A stretch of 64,000 bases of DNA from the NCBI GenBank assembly GCA_030407085.1, contig CM059582.1:54573001-54637000 (forward strand). Reading direction: 5' to 3'. Both the position numbers and the translations under genes were made by a program. The notes under the pieces were generated by a model. It did not search any database and was not told where the DNA came from. It saw nothing but the letters and a program-made list of their open reading frames with translations. Shown here piece by piece: positions 34,352 through 46,465 of the stretch (the first letter of the stretch is position 1; the number at the start of each line of letters is the position of its first letter). The stretch is from Trichopria drosophilae (lineage: Eukaryota > Arthropoda > Insecta > Hymenoptera > Diapriidae).

Positions 34352-35492
34352 ACAATGTAAAACTAGTGTTGACGTGGTGCCTCGCTCGCTTCGCTCGCTC
34401 AGAAACTTCGACCAAGTAGAGAGTCGGATATTCCTTAATACTGGTTTGTTTACTAACAGCTTTCAATTATATTATAAAATTATATTGATGTTTGGGGGTC
34501 CAATCATAGATAGGTCCAAGTGGCATCGATAGATATGTTACAACAATATAGTGTTTCTTATATGTATGAAAATTGAAAATGAGCATTTTCAAAACTTCGA
34601 CCTCGACAACAGGCCAGCCGAAGTATTAATAAATAAAAGTTGCAAAACACTTACTTTAAGCACTTGTATTGTAATAGACTATTCGATGCATATTACATGT
34701 GTACTGTATTTTACTGTCCGTATCATTATGATCTTACATATATGCAGTATATATAAATATAATTCGTCAAAAATATCTTGAAAGTTTCGAAAAGATCACT
34801 GAGGGACATCTTTTAGATACTATAAGACATCTTTTAGATATATCGAAATAGTTATATTTCGTATCAAGGGCTTAAAAGAACTTATGCGCCCATAGGTGAT
34901 CACCGCGCCCGAGGGGCTGGCGAAGACTACCCCTGGGGGGGTAGGGGGTCGAAACGACGAAATTTGATGAAAAACTATAGGGTGATTTGTTTGCCGAGGT
35001 GAGCAAATTCAATACTTTTTCAGGCAATAGTCATAAGCATTTTAAACCAGTTTTTATGGCATTATCATTGACTTTAGGAAGAAAATGCATATAACCTTTT
35101 TTATAGAGAATTTCATGCTCTATCTTTTTTGTTTGAAACATTTTTTAATAAAATTTGTATTTTTCAAAATAAATGCAAAAAACTACGAAGAAACTTAATT
35201 GGGGCTCATGTTTTTTAGTAATGGACGGATAGATCTGCGCCAAAATGTAATCAGATCTAAGTTACGCCAAGACGCGTATTTAAAAAACAAATTATGTCAA
35301 TACACTTATCCGTTCGCGAGTTATCGGACGGACATACGTACGTACAAGATCACGGACACAAATTTTTTTATTGTTGATTTGGGTTCCTTAAGGTCTGAAA
35401 CGTCGACATTTGATGAAAAACTATAGGGTAATTTTTATGCCCGAAGTGACCAAATTCAATACTTCGCCCAGACTTGGTCTGGGTCTAAGTAA
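34352..35492 (+). repeat. 1.15-kb interspersed repeat, copy 2
   Basis: Colinear with 3115-4291 from AGTGTTGACGTGGTGCC to CCAGACTTGGTCTGGG. It lacks some of the CGTACG repeats present in copy 1. Confidence 0.75.
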
Positions 35493-36745
35493 TATATTTA
35501 CAAACATATGCTTAATATATGTTTCATTATAAGTAATGATGTAAGTATTAAATTATCATTGTTTATAATAATTTAGTTTGTGTACTCAACATTTCTAGCC
35601 CTTGAAGTCCATACATGGGTCGTTCTCGACCTGGAGCAAAATGGAGATGGTACTTTATAAATTGCACAACTTTAAGCACTTTCAAACGCCAAAGCAAAAT
35701 TGACCCTAATAGCGGGGGGGGGGGGAGAATTGTTTAAAAAACGTAGAGACTCTAAGGGCTAGAAATTGACATAATAAACTAACATAATAACTTCGACATA
35801 ATAAAGGTGAGGTTGCTTAGAAATTAATTAATTAGTAATTTTAATGAAGAAAAAATATTGCCTGAAATGTTCTTCGGACCTACATCTACTAATTCCTCGA
35901 ATTATATTTTCATTTGATTGTAGATTTCTCTTGAGTTGAGCCCGAGCCGGCCAGCGATAGAACAAGATGGAACTAGATCGTACGTGGACCATAGACGTGA
36001 ACACATTACTGGTTTTCGAAGGACGTGTAATAGACGAGAAATTGACATTTCCTCGTCCCGAAAGCTACGAAGGCTGCTTTTCATCGCAGTGTCCTTTACT
36101 GTTCAAATTTAGTCCTGGTATGCATCACTGCCATGTTCAAGGTAGGAACAGAACTCTAATCAGAAGTACCTCGGACCAGCATTAATGATCGTTCTCTTGT
36201 TATTCCTCCGCATATGTTAAAGATTGCATTAATGAATGTATTTACGTCACTAAGTTTAAATTTCAATTTTTATTGAATTTTTATAAACATTAATACCTGG
36301 GGCTTTTGGGCTCGCTGATTACGAATTTGAAGTTCAAATTTCAAACAATTCTTAGCATGGCTGGTCCGAGGATGTACAATCCGTACGAAGTCGAATGATT
36401 TTAAGTCCAAAGAGCGAACATTGTTTTCCGGAAATAGTATGGAATTTTACGTGCGATAGCACACTTCACGGACACTGCTGACTAAAATTATACTATTTAC
36501 AATTGAAAATTTACAATTTGTTTAAATAAATTCTGCCCTTGTTACTTTCCATACACTCCATTGCTGCTATTGAATCCCTTTAAAAAACTATTGTTTTAAA
36601 CATTTATTTAAACGATTATTATTTAAACAAATTATAAATTTGAAATACTTTTAGACATAAAATCTTGTTTTCAATACTTACTTTCATGTAAGTACTTATT
36701 GTCAAAAAACTCATACATACGAACTAACATTAATTTCTGAAGATT
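35493..36745. other. Mostly unassigned; one exon-like segment 35924-36141
   Basis: Between GATTGTAG and CAAG|GTAGGA the plus strand is GC-richer and open in two frames, one starting MELDRTWTIDVNTLLVFEGR. An acceptor, a donor and better base composition make an exon possible. I do not recognise the protein. A homopolymer G run lies at about 35717-35727. Confidence 0.25.
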
Positions 36746-36749
36746 TTAA

Positions 36750-36965
36750 ATACATTTCATTCGCTATATTGGATTCATCATTTCAAATTTATGACAACTG
36801 ATTTCAAATTCGTAATCAGCGACCGTAAAAACCTCGTAATGTCACTATATACTAAAATCTGCCAATTTAAACAAATTTCGTTCTGCATATTGGATCAGCC
36901 ATTTTCAATTTACAGACCACAACACCAGATTCGTAACCAGCAACCCCGAAAAAACCCCAAGTAAC
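36750..36965 (-). repeat. Two reverse-oriented 120-bp modules
   Basis: CATATTGGATCAGCCATTTTC and its diverged partner lie about 122 bases apart, each followed by TTCGTAATCAGCGACC-like sequence. A further half module (GGCTCGCTGATTACGAATTTG) is at about 36308. Confidence 0.65.
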
Positions 36966-38612
36966 AAGTTACATTATATAAATTACATATTTCATATATT
37001 ATATGATAATAATATATAAATATATATATTTTTAATTTGTAAAAACTAACGGCAGATTTCTGATCAGCGATTCAAAAGACTGTTAGGTACCAAGATTCAT
37101 GCAAATCCGTTAATTTATTACTTTATTTTATTCCCGAAGCATATGTGTAACGAGTAGATGCTCGTATATTTCATTAGATATACACATTTTACGGATAGTG
37201 TAGAAGTTAACTATTTTTCTGTATATTTTGATAATGTATAAGAAGGGATTACGACGATTTAAAAGTATATTTGTAAGCTAAACGTAATACATGCTATTTA
37301 AATATGTGCTTTTTTGTAATTACGTTTGGAATATAACTTTTTAAGTCACCGTACTCCTTATGTATATGTGGCACACATTCGCATAAAGATTAAAATTACT
37401 TCTTATAAGGATAATGTAACTTCGTTGCGTGATTGTTCACAAATGATTGTTAAACAAGTTATTGCAGGTTTAGTGCTCATGGGTAACATTTTAAAAAAAG
37501 TTGTTACCCAAGTTTGGAGGTGTATAATTTTATTTCTATGTGCGGCACAGCCTTATCGCGATGCGATTTCATTTGCTTACATCACCAATTACTTATGTTA
37601 TAAGCTACAAGGCATGGAGTTCTTCGTTTAAAAAGTTGTTGTATAAAGTGAAAAAAACAAACCATGTTGCCCACAAGAAAATGTCGAATTTGCTTGTTTC
37701 TCTTTCACTCGTCAGTTCCTACATTATTGAAGTCGTTATTAAACACATGATACATTTAAAGTGCATAAAGGTTTATTAATTTATGAGCTTACACAATTGT
37801 TTGAACAATCTTTAACGGATCATAATGTACGATAACCTAAAGTTTAAAATTCGCCCATGTGTTAACTAAAATTTAAATAATCAAAAGTAAAAAATATCGA
37901 GCTCGCCAACTGGTTTCCGACTATGATTCAAAGGGGTAGACAATTAACCTTTTTCGTTGCTCGGTAAAGGTAGAAAATAGTTTTAACACTTTAAAGAAAC
38001 TATTATAATCCCAGAGAAGTTCGAAAATGTCAACAAGTTACTTTTTAATTGCATTTGGTATTTTTCGTTTCTCAGGAGAAAACATGTTATAAATTAGTCA
38101 TGAACTACTAATGAAAAGTAAAAAGTTGGTGCCTATGATACAACGAAAAATAAATTTGGACACTACTAATTCATCCACCAAATTAGTTTACGTTATAGTA
38201 ATTTATTCATTTAAACAGATTAATGTAGTTTTTTATTAATTGAATTTTAAAGAGTCCACACATAAAAGGTTAATTCAAATTAATTAATTCTCTCTCATCC
38301 TTCATCCGTACAGTTTTTAATAGAACATTGCATCGGCATTATTGTTGTTTTGATTTTGGTACTAGTACCTATACCGATAACGAGAGAGAATCAAAATCTT
38401 AGTATGTCATTTCGAGAAAAAAAACATGCGATTATCTAGTGACGTCAGCACATTCACGGAACGTCACGTCGCACCGAAGAGCATGCCACATTCAAGAGAG
38501 GTTTTCCCGAAGACCGCCAGGTGGAACCGAAATTCTTTAATAAAGTAACAGAGCATTCGGTATAAGTACAGTATGGCCTCTCGAGTCGGGAGTTCTATCG
38601 TGAATTTGGCGA
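36966..38612. other. Unassigned AT-rich sequence
   Basis: Overlapping plus frames near 37326-37779 look hydrophobic, but they have biased AT composition and no motif. No repeat partner found in the window. Confidence 0.3.
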
Positions 38613-39012
38613 ATGTAGTATGTATAAACTACATGGAATTACAATTTTTCGAACTATATAAATTACAATTTGCAGATATGAGTGACAAAATACCAAGTAA
38701 AATTAAATAAAAATAAAATTTACTCAAGAGAAGTTTAGTGACGCAGTCGTATGGGCGGGCGGTCGCACAACAGCAGCTCTTTAGCCTTATGGCATCCGCT
38801 GTTCTATTTGGGGTAAATGCTGCCCTTTGTTATTATAATGATAAAGTGCTGCTGTTGTGCGACTGCCCATGCGGCTGCGTCACTAAACTTTAAAGGTATC
38901 CGCGCCGTGCATTTTATTTTAATTTAATTTTACTTTGTATTTTGTTTTTTTTTCATCCATATCTACAAATTTTAATTTACATTGTCATTCCATGTGATAT
39001 GTGCATACTACG
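38613..39012. mobile_element. 400-bp foldback element with GC-rich inner hairpin
   Basis: The inner arms AGTTTAGTGACGCAGTCG and GGTCGCACAACAGCAGC (38732-38776) pair with GCTGCTGTTGTGCGACTGCC and GGCTGCGTCACTAAACT (38851-38889). Weaker pairing continues outward (GTAGTATGTATAAACTACATGG with CCATGTGATATGTGCATACTAC). Confidence 0.7.
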
Positions 39013-39120
39013 ACCGCAAAAGTCGCGACTGCCGACGTTTTCGAGGTATATCAAGCTGGCGCAGCCACATCTAAAAAATTAAATTTAAATACTGACATCA
39101 TTTAATGTTAATTTTTTTAA

Positions 39121-39303
39121 CTCCGTGCGCTAAGTGCTCACTTAGCACACTGTTTTCCATGTGCAAAGTAGAACATTCGTGCACCGTGCGCTAAATATTT
39201 ACTTATTACTAAGTATTTATTTAAGTAAATACTTAGCGCACGGTGCACTAACGTTCTAAATTGCACGGAAAACAGTGTGCTAAGTGAGCACTTAGCTCAC
39301 ACG
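39121..39303. mobile_element. 183-bp hairpin MITE
   Basis: CGTGCGCTAAGTGCTCACTT and ACACTGTTTTCC on the left pair with GGAAAACAGTGTGC and AAGTGAGCACTTAGC on the right. A second nested pair is GCACCGTGCGCTAAATA with TACTTAGCGCACGGTGC. Non-coding. Confidence 0.75.
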
Positions 39304-39385
39304 TTAAAAAAAAATAGTATACGCGTGCGCGTAGGTGATCCCCGCACTCGCGTCTATGGCACAGCGTCTATGGTACCTAGCGCAC

Positions 39386-39987
39386 TGTCCTTCAAGGTCA
39401 ATCTTATTTTTTTAAATAGAACCCCCTACATTTTATTGCATATTCTTATAGCTTATCTCGAGAGCTTTCCAAAACCCTATAATAAAATATTTGTTTATTA
39501 AGTACTTTTTGAGTTATAAAGGTTTGAAGTTAACAATTTTTTGACACAAAATGTAGAATATCTTGTAAAATATTATTTAGTTTTCAGTAATCATAACCTT
39601 AATACTTTTGTGCGCGGAATAATGAGACCAATTAATTGGTTTAAAGAAAATACATTAATCGGATCCCCCTAATATCGCACACCACTTAACAAATTGTTAA
39701 CTTCAAACCTTTATAACTCAAAACGTACTTAATAAAAAAATATTTTATTATAGTGTTTTGGAAAGCTCTCGAGATAAGCTATAAGAATATGCAGTAAAAT
39801 GTAGGGGGTTCTATTTAAAAAAATAAGATTGACCTTGAAATGACCTTGAAGGACATGGTCAAGGTCAAAGTCAAGGTCATCATCTTCCTCCCCGCTTGAA
39901 ACCATACAACTTTGCTATTGGACATTTTCTCCTAAGTGCATTCTAACTGAAGATATTAGGGGGGTCCGATACTTTTCGATGACCCTG
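39386..39987 (+). mobile_element. TA-type miniature element, 5'-truncated copy with rearranged centre
   Basis: It matches 60736-61427 from TGTCCTTCAAGGTCAATC onward and keeps the right tip CGATGACCCTGTATA. The left ~130 bp, including the left tip, is missing; unrelated sequence abuts. The centre (39575-39690) differs from the other copy. Confidence 0.75.
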
Positions 39988-39997
39988 TATATATGTC

Positions 39998-40562
39998 ATA
40001 ATAATTGTCAGTAAAGAAAAGCGACTAGTGGTATCGAGGGACCTAGACGACCCCATTCTTGTTAATCGCACTACACTTTGCGATGTTATTCCGAATTCCA
40101 TTGATCAAATTGTTGGCGAAGACCACGAAAATCTCGACGTCATTGATGCAGCTGCCGACGCAATGATTGAAGCAGTACAAAAAAATCCTGCTAAAGAAGT
40201 TGCAGCGACCACATTTGACATGACTAATGTGCTTCGTTAGGTAACAATAATCGCACGCCCTATTTCTTTGTAACCGTCTACTCCGTCTAGTAATTCGTGA
40301 ATCTCGCTCGTTTAAAATATCATTAATTAGTGAGTTTAAAAATGTGGTCGCTGTAACTTCATTAGCAGGATTTTGCTGTACTGCTTCGATCATTGCGTCG
40401 GAAGCTGCATCAATCACGTCGAGATTTTCGTGGTCTTCGCCAACAATGTGACCAATGGAATTCGAAGTAACGTCGCAAAGTGTAGTGCGATCAACATGGA
40501 TGGGGCTATCTACGTCCTTCGATACCACTAGTCGTCGCTTTTCTTTACTGACAATTATTATG
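39998..40562. mobile_element. 565-bp foldback unit with a coding sequence in both arms
   Basis: CATAATAATTGTCAGTAAAG opens the left arm and its reverse complement closes the right. Each arm (about 218 bp) is open in the outward-to-inward sense and encodes related peptides containing TTLCDV and IVGEDHENLDVIDAA. The loop is about 120 bp. It starts 10 bases after the preceding element ends. Confidence 0.7.
40043..40528 (-). pseudogene. Open frame through the foldback unit, unknown protein fragment
   Basis: The frame opens in the right arm (TTLCDV, GEDHENLDVIDAA, DAMIEAVQQNPANEVTATTF). It continues through the loop (NDILNERDSRITRRSRRLQR) and into antisense of the left arm, so only the first ~100 residues can be ancestral. 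The left arm encodes the same N-terminal part at 40028-40240 on the plus strand with about a dozen replacements. Differences between the arms are mostly conservative. I recognise no family; a captured exon of a host or transposon gene is possible. Confidence 0.35.
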
Positions 40563-41436
40563 AGGAAAACACGTCTAAAATCCTACATTTCACAATTCCA
40601 ACATTCAAAAGTCCAACACCTTAAAATTCCAACGTTCAACATCGAAATTCAAAGATCGGACAATGTTTGAATGTCGGATTTTTGACGTGTTCCCCTTATT
40701 CTTTGTTTCATTTTAAATTATTATTGGTAGTAGGAATTGTGAGATGTCGGATTTTTTAATGTCAGGATTTTTAAATGGTGGATTTTCGACGTGATCCCAA
40801 TATGAGATTTAAATTTCAAACGAAAAAAAAGAAAAAAATTACATAGCATCCATAGCATGACGACGAAGCGACTCTAACGATAATGAATATCGACGTTAAA
40901 CCCCAACAAATATTCGTGAGCCATGACGTATTCAACAGACGACAGAAGATTTCGACACGATTTAAAAGTATCCTGATCCGCGTCAGAAGTAAAAATTTTA
41001 TTAAGGTAGTTCTCCGCAAAATCACTTTTTTTCAATTTTTTTTTAAATTTTGCGCATACATTTATGGCAATGTTTATTTACAAATGCTGAAAATTTTAGA
41101 AGGCCGATTTTAGGTGCCGAATCGAAAATAATGGCCGTCAAAATCTCGACTTTTAACATGCAATCCCTATACGACGAACATTTTCTTTGATAAATTTCCT
41201 AATTTTCTTCAGATTTTTTAGAAAACTAATATGTGATGCAGAATTTTATAACAATTCTAATAAAAGCATGCAAAACACCCTTAGCGGAGTCGTTTAGAAC
41301 ATATAGTGCTTTGAAAACTTTTTGTCTTTTTTTTTTCATGAAACGTTTTTTGGCATTTTCTACATTACTCTTGTAAGTTGTAAGTGCCGCGGTCCAACGT
41401 TGCCAAACCTTTATCTCGCATATACATGCTAGTGTA
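40563..41436. other. Unassigned sequence
   Basis: 40590-40790 repeats short phrases around ATGTCGGATTTTT and TTCCAACATTCAA but shows no clear unit. Nothing else recognised. Confidence 0.3.
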
Positions 41437-42227
41437 CACGGAAAAAAATAGAACGTCGCTCCAGCCAGATTGTTCAGCTAAAACAGCTTCCCACTGTCCA
41501 GCAGATCGCGATGTAAGTCGCGAGTGAAGACGTAAAATGTCAATTTAAATTCTAAATCCTCAACATTTTTTTTCTATAAATAGGTATACTTTTCTTATGT
41601 CTTTAAGAATATTTCTACATAATTTCTAGACGATGTGATTATTTATATTATTTTTATATGATTTTTTAAAGACGTTAATAGTGAAAAAATCACTACTTTT
41701 TTCATTTTAAGGCTTCCGTATTGATTACCGTGTTAGATACGACAAAAAAGTCACGGAGAGCCATAGTCTAATATTAATAGATACGTCACGAATAAGATAA
41801 CTATCTCCGTTCTAAAATTTCAATGATTTTTTCAATAACTTCCGATGTTTTTCATGCCGTAAATATTAACATTAAACTATGGCTCTCACTGACTTTTTTG
41901 TAGGAAATTTTGTGCTCTACAAAAAAGGTTTAGTGCATTTTTGTCGTAGCTAACACGGTAATCGATACGGTAGCCTTAAAATGAAAAAGTAGTGATTTTT
42001 TCACTATTAACGACTTTAAAAAATCATACAAAAATAATATAAATAACCACATCGTCTAGAAATTATATAGAAATATTCTTAATGACATAAGAAAAGTATA
42101 CCTATGTATAGGAAAAAAAATGTTGAGGATTTCGAATTTTAATTGACATTTTACGTCTTCACTCGCGATTTACATTGCGATCTGCTGGACAGTGGGTAGC
42201 TGTTTTAGCCGGACAATTTTCTCCGTG
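41437..42227. mobile_element. 790-bp foldback element, first of a related pair
   Basis: CACGGAAAA and TTTTCTCCGTG tips with TA outside. The arms pair from CACTGTCCAGCAGATCGCGA and TGAAGACGTAAAATGTCAATT inward to TCACGGAGAGCCATAGTCTAA, opposite TTAAACTATGGCTCTC. Related to 42357-43199, with CATTTTAAGGCTTCCGTAT matching CATTCTAAAGTTTCCGTAT. Confidence 0.75.
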
Positions 42228-42356
42228 TATGTTTACAGATAAACCAACGTGGACAACCTGCCACACAATTTTGTTTCGAAGACTGCGTGCTCGACATAAG
42301 TACTACTTTAACGCTGGGAGCGTATAAACTTTTGAGCGAGGAGGTACGCGGAGAAC

Positions 42357-43199
42357 TACACGGAAAGAAATTTGAAGTAAATGCCACTGCTCAGGGAAGT
42401 AACAGGTAGCGCACGATTTCTGACGAATTTCAAATGGCAGTTAAAATTCGAAATCGTTGAAAAGAAAATTTTTATGAACAGTTACAATTTTATTACACCT
42501 TTTTGAATAGTTATTCATAATTTTCTGACTATGTAGTTATTAATAATTAATTTTAATGATCTATAAACGTTGTAGAAACCGAAAAACTTGGTACTTTTTT
42601 CATTCTAAAGTTTCCGTATCGAAAACAGTGCAAGATACACTAAAAATGCACTGAAACTTTTTTATAGAGCACAAGATTTCGTACAAAAAAGTCAGCGGAG
42701 GCCCTAGACTAAAGTTAATAGCTGAACCACGAGCAACGGTAGAATATGTCTCATATTTTACAAAAATTCCAAAATATTCATAATTAACTTGTAAGACAAC
42801 ATTCCAGCGTTGTTTATAGATAATCTATTAACTTTAGACTAGGGCCCCCACTGACTTTTTTTTAGGAAATTTTGTGCCCTATAAAAAAGGTGTAGTGCAT
42901 TTTTAGTGTATCTTGCACTGTTTTCGGTACGGAAGCTTTAGAATGAAAAAAGTACCAAGTTTTTCCGTTTCAACAACGTTTATAGATCAATAAAAATAAT
43001 TATTAATAACTATATCGTCTAGAAATTATGAATCAATATTCTCACAGGTGCACTGAAACTGGATCTGTTTATAAAAATTTTCTTTTTAACGAATTCGAAT
43101 TGTAATCGTCATTTCAAATTCGTCAGAACCTGTGCGGTAACTACTACTTCCCAAAATGCTGTCGCATTAACTTCAAACTTTGCGTGTACCTTAACGATA
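42357..43199. mobile_element. 840-bp foldback element, second of the pair
   Basis: ACACGGAAAGAAATTTGAAGT at the left pairs with ACTTCAAACTTTGCGTGT at the right. GCGGAGGCCCTAGACTAAAGTTAATAG pairs with CTATTAACTTTAGACTAGGGCC at the centre. Only 130 bp separates it from its relative. Confidence 0.75.
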
Positions 43200-43604
43200 T
43201 CAACCTCAAAAGATTGTGATATTTTAATAGAAATGGATTTAAAAATGTTTATAAGCTTTTGAACGATATCCGGGCATTTCGCTCGACGCTAATTTTATTT
43301 TTTCGTTCGTTTGGCCTAAGTATTAATCAATATCGATAAATTGAAGTTCAAATTAACCAGTTTCAAAAGATAATTAGGAAAAAAATCGTTTAAACCCTTT
43401 TCTCTACACCTAACATTAATTATATATTCGTAAGTTTCCCTCGATCTTGTAAAAGCGTACAAGTGTTGCGTGTGAATTTTTTAAGACTATCTCAAATACA
43501 ACATAACATCCGGTACCAACCTTGATCAAGATCGGTACCAGGTTTTTTTTAAAGATATTTCCTTTATTTTCAAGAGTGAAGTCGATCTCTTCAGTGACTT
43601 CATC

Positions 43605-44120
43605 TTATTTTTTTTTAATATTCCGGCCCTTTCTGCTCTCTGAGGCTAACTTATTTTTCTCTAACGGATATCTTTTAGATACCTATAAGACATCTTTTAG
43701 ATATATCAAAATAGTTATTTTCGTATCAAGGGCGTAAAGGAACTTATTTATTCGCCCGTAGGTGATCACCGCACCCGCGAGGAGGGGGGGGGGGGGGTCG
43801 AAGATTCAGTTTTTTCAGTGTAGACGTTTTTTCAGTTATTTCTATCTCTTACTTTTATTGTAAGTCAGATTTGCGTTTGGGGGATGCTAATTTTACTTGA
43901 CGTTTTTCCTTTCTTACGAGAAAAGGATTAATTTACTTCGATCCAGAACGTAGGCGCGGTGATCACTTACGGCCGCATAAGTTCTTTTACGCCCTTGATA
44001 CGAAAATAACTATTTCGATATATCTAAAAGGTGTCTTATAGATAACTAAAAGATATCCGTTAGAGAAAAAATAAATTAGCCTCAGAGGTTAGGAAAGACC
44101 AGAATATTTAAAAAAAATAC
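43605..44120. mobile_element. Palindrome made from the 1.15-kb repeat family
   Basis: The arms (GGCTAACTTATTTTTCTCTAACGG, TATCTTTTAGATACC, GATCACCGC on the left; mirrored on the right) hold the stretch also found at 3570-3680 and 34795-34910. They surround a G-run (43782-43797) and unique loop. A palindromic derivative of that repeat family. Confidence 0.65.
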
Positions 44121-44400
44121 CCGTTGGACATCTTTTAGACACTTTCAAGATATCTTTGACGAATTATATGTATATATTGTATTTATAAGATCATAATAAT
44201 ACAGACAGTAATTAGTAAAACATAGTAAACATGTAATATGCATCGAATAGTCTATTACAATACTAGTGCATGAAGCAAGTGTGTTACAAGTATTATTTAT
44301 TAATACTTCGGCTGGTCTGTCGTCGAAGTCGAAGTTTTGAAAAACATCATTTTCAATATGACGTCGACCCAGGCTATAGGTCATAGTTGTAAATCATTGT
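44121..44400 (-). repeat. Fragment of the 1.15-kb repeat
   Basis: The reverse strand matches 3350-3560 of copy 1: GACTTTCAAGATATCTTTGACGAATT, ACATGTAATATGCATCGAATAG and the GAAGTTTTGAAAA phrase. Confidence 0.7.
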
Positions 44401-44707
44401 CAGTTTTCATACATACCGTGTGAGTCTTTTGCTTCCGGTCATAGGGGATCCCATGTTATAGCCTTCAGCCAATGAGAGACGAGCTTGGCCTTTAAGTTGG
44501 CCAATGGCGTGTTAGCAATACAGCCGAGTCAAAATACCTCGCGCAGAAGTAAACAAATGCTTAATTATAACTATTATAACCGAATGAAATAAACAAGGAG
44601 AAAAATCCGTCACAAAATGTTGCCTGAATTAGATAAGTATTAGGTTTTCAGTTGTTATATTAGACTAAAAAAATACCTGATCCTTTGTGTCATTTTATTC
44701 TTTTCAG

Positions 44708-44876
44708 GATACAAGGATAGAGGATGAAGCTCATTTGTAGAGTCATGGGAAGTGCACAAGAACTAAGACCTTTTGAATTTTTATCAAGAATTGTCAGTTG
44801 TGCAGAAGTGACGACAACTTTGTCCACATCCAAAGGTGTACCATTGAATACCTTACAAGCACCATTTGGAGTCAGG
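44708..44876 (+). other. Possible isolated exon
   Basis: TTATTCTTTTCAG precedes and GTTAGT follows. The segment has more balanced base composition than its flanks. An ATG at 44724 opens 51 codons (MKLICRVMGSAQELRPFEFL) to the donor. The antisense strand is also open, which weakens the case. No family recognised. Confidence 0.25.
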
Positions 44877-44909
44877 TTAGTTTTCAAAATACCTAGAAAT
44901 ATTTATTAT

Positions 44910-45205
44910 TAATTTTGAAAATTATGCTTTGTGATTATTTTTTGTCTGTGACACTGGGGCCACGCACTTTATAACCGCACTATGCACACGAAATAAGGAA
45001 GGGACCCTCATCCTCGTCTACAAGAAAGAACCCAGTGTTTGATGCACCACGTTCGGACGTCTACTACACGCACTTGCCTTAAATCGCAGTGGTGCCCCGT
45101 CAAGTTTTGATCACGTAATCGGGATTTCATCCTTATCAGCAGCTCTTCCTCCTGACGACAAAAAATAATCACAAAGCATCATTTTCAAAATTAAATTTGA
45201 TAATT
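44910..45205. mobile_element. ~295-bp MITE
   Basis: ATTTTGAAAATTATGCTTTGTGATTATTTTTTGTC at the left is mirrored by GACAAAAAATAATCACAAAGCATCATTTTCAAAAT at the right. The interior is GC-richer and non-coding. Confidence 0.7.
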
Positions 45206-46375
45206 GGCGGTTCTATTTTCAGGTTATACAGAAAGCCAAATCTTTAGGTTTACTTTACCATATTTATAAGCAACAAATTTTAATGATATTACTTCACACG
45301 GTAGCCCGTGTGATGAAAAATCTATTTCTATAATGAAATTCAAGAAAAAATGCCTAGAAAATAATCGTTAACCGCGCAAAGTTTCGTCGCTTTTTGCACA
45401 CCAAAAAAATACGTCATTTTTAAGAATTTTTATTCTTTGTTGAATTGTACTATCCATTGTCGGATATTGCAGAAAAAAAGTAAACAAAAGATTTAATAAA
45501 AAAGTTTCATTTTTATCAATAAAAGTTAGTTTTTAGAGGGTTGGAGTTATCATTGCAATGATTAAAATGATAATAAGTTATATATTTACGACTAAATTTT
45601 TCAATAATGTTAATAAACATCTTATAAATTCTATAGTGATTTATTTCCACCCAAATTTAAAAAATTCTTTTACGGCTATCAGCACCGAAAAATAATATTC
45701 GTCACACGGCCGTAAGTTTTTACGACTCATTATACACGAACAAAAAAACACACAAAATCAGTAACCACCATTGGAACTGCAGTAAACATTTCAGTACATT
45801 ATATGACGGAAATCACACAGCATTCCTAATGTACGACAATGTACGATATTAACAATAATAATAGTACTCGGACACCAAAAAATACCCGGCATTATAACTT
45901 ACACATAACAGTTTAGAAACATGCATATATACATGAAAACATTAACTTGTAGCTTAATATTACCTCAGGAAAAAAATGCCGAATCCCGGAACAGCCGCCA
46001 CGAGTTACTGGGACGTTCCCAATGAAAAATAATAAGCAGTATGGGCTATTTGCAATGCGGGTGCACACAATGCCCCAAACACCTATTACTGCGCAGCACT
46101 ACATTTTAATCAGCCACACTGAAATTCAGATAAAATTGGTTTATACGAAGAATGTGGTAATACATTTATACTTCGATAAAGATGTGTCATGTCTAATATT
46201 TGCTTAGCGATGATTTATTTCAGACCAAGTTTCATGTTTTTAACTATCAGTAATGAAACTTTCATCAATGTAAGAATTTCTATATTTCAATCTACATAGC
46301 TATAATGCGACGTTTCTAAGACGTTGTTGTAACGGCATTTTGTTTAGCGGGTATAAAGTGTATTTTTAATTTTTC
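45206..46375. other. Unassigned AT-rich sequence
   Basis: Nothing recognised beyond short AT-rich frames. Confidence 0.3.
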
Positions 46376-46380
46376 TTCAA

Positions 46381-46440
46381 CTATCCAGTGGGCACACATG
46401 TCCTGAGGACGTCCCAAGGGTAGGAGTGCCCACTGGGTAG
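46381..46440. mobile_element. 60-bp hairpin, CCAGTGGGCAC ends
   Basis: CTATCCAGTGGGCAC is mirrored by GTGCCCACTGGGTAG, with ATGTCCTGAGGACGTCC in the loop. A tiny miniature element or a solo terminal hairpin. Confidence 0.5.
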
Positions 46441-46465
46441 TCTTAAGACTATGGTTTCGCATATG

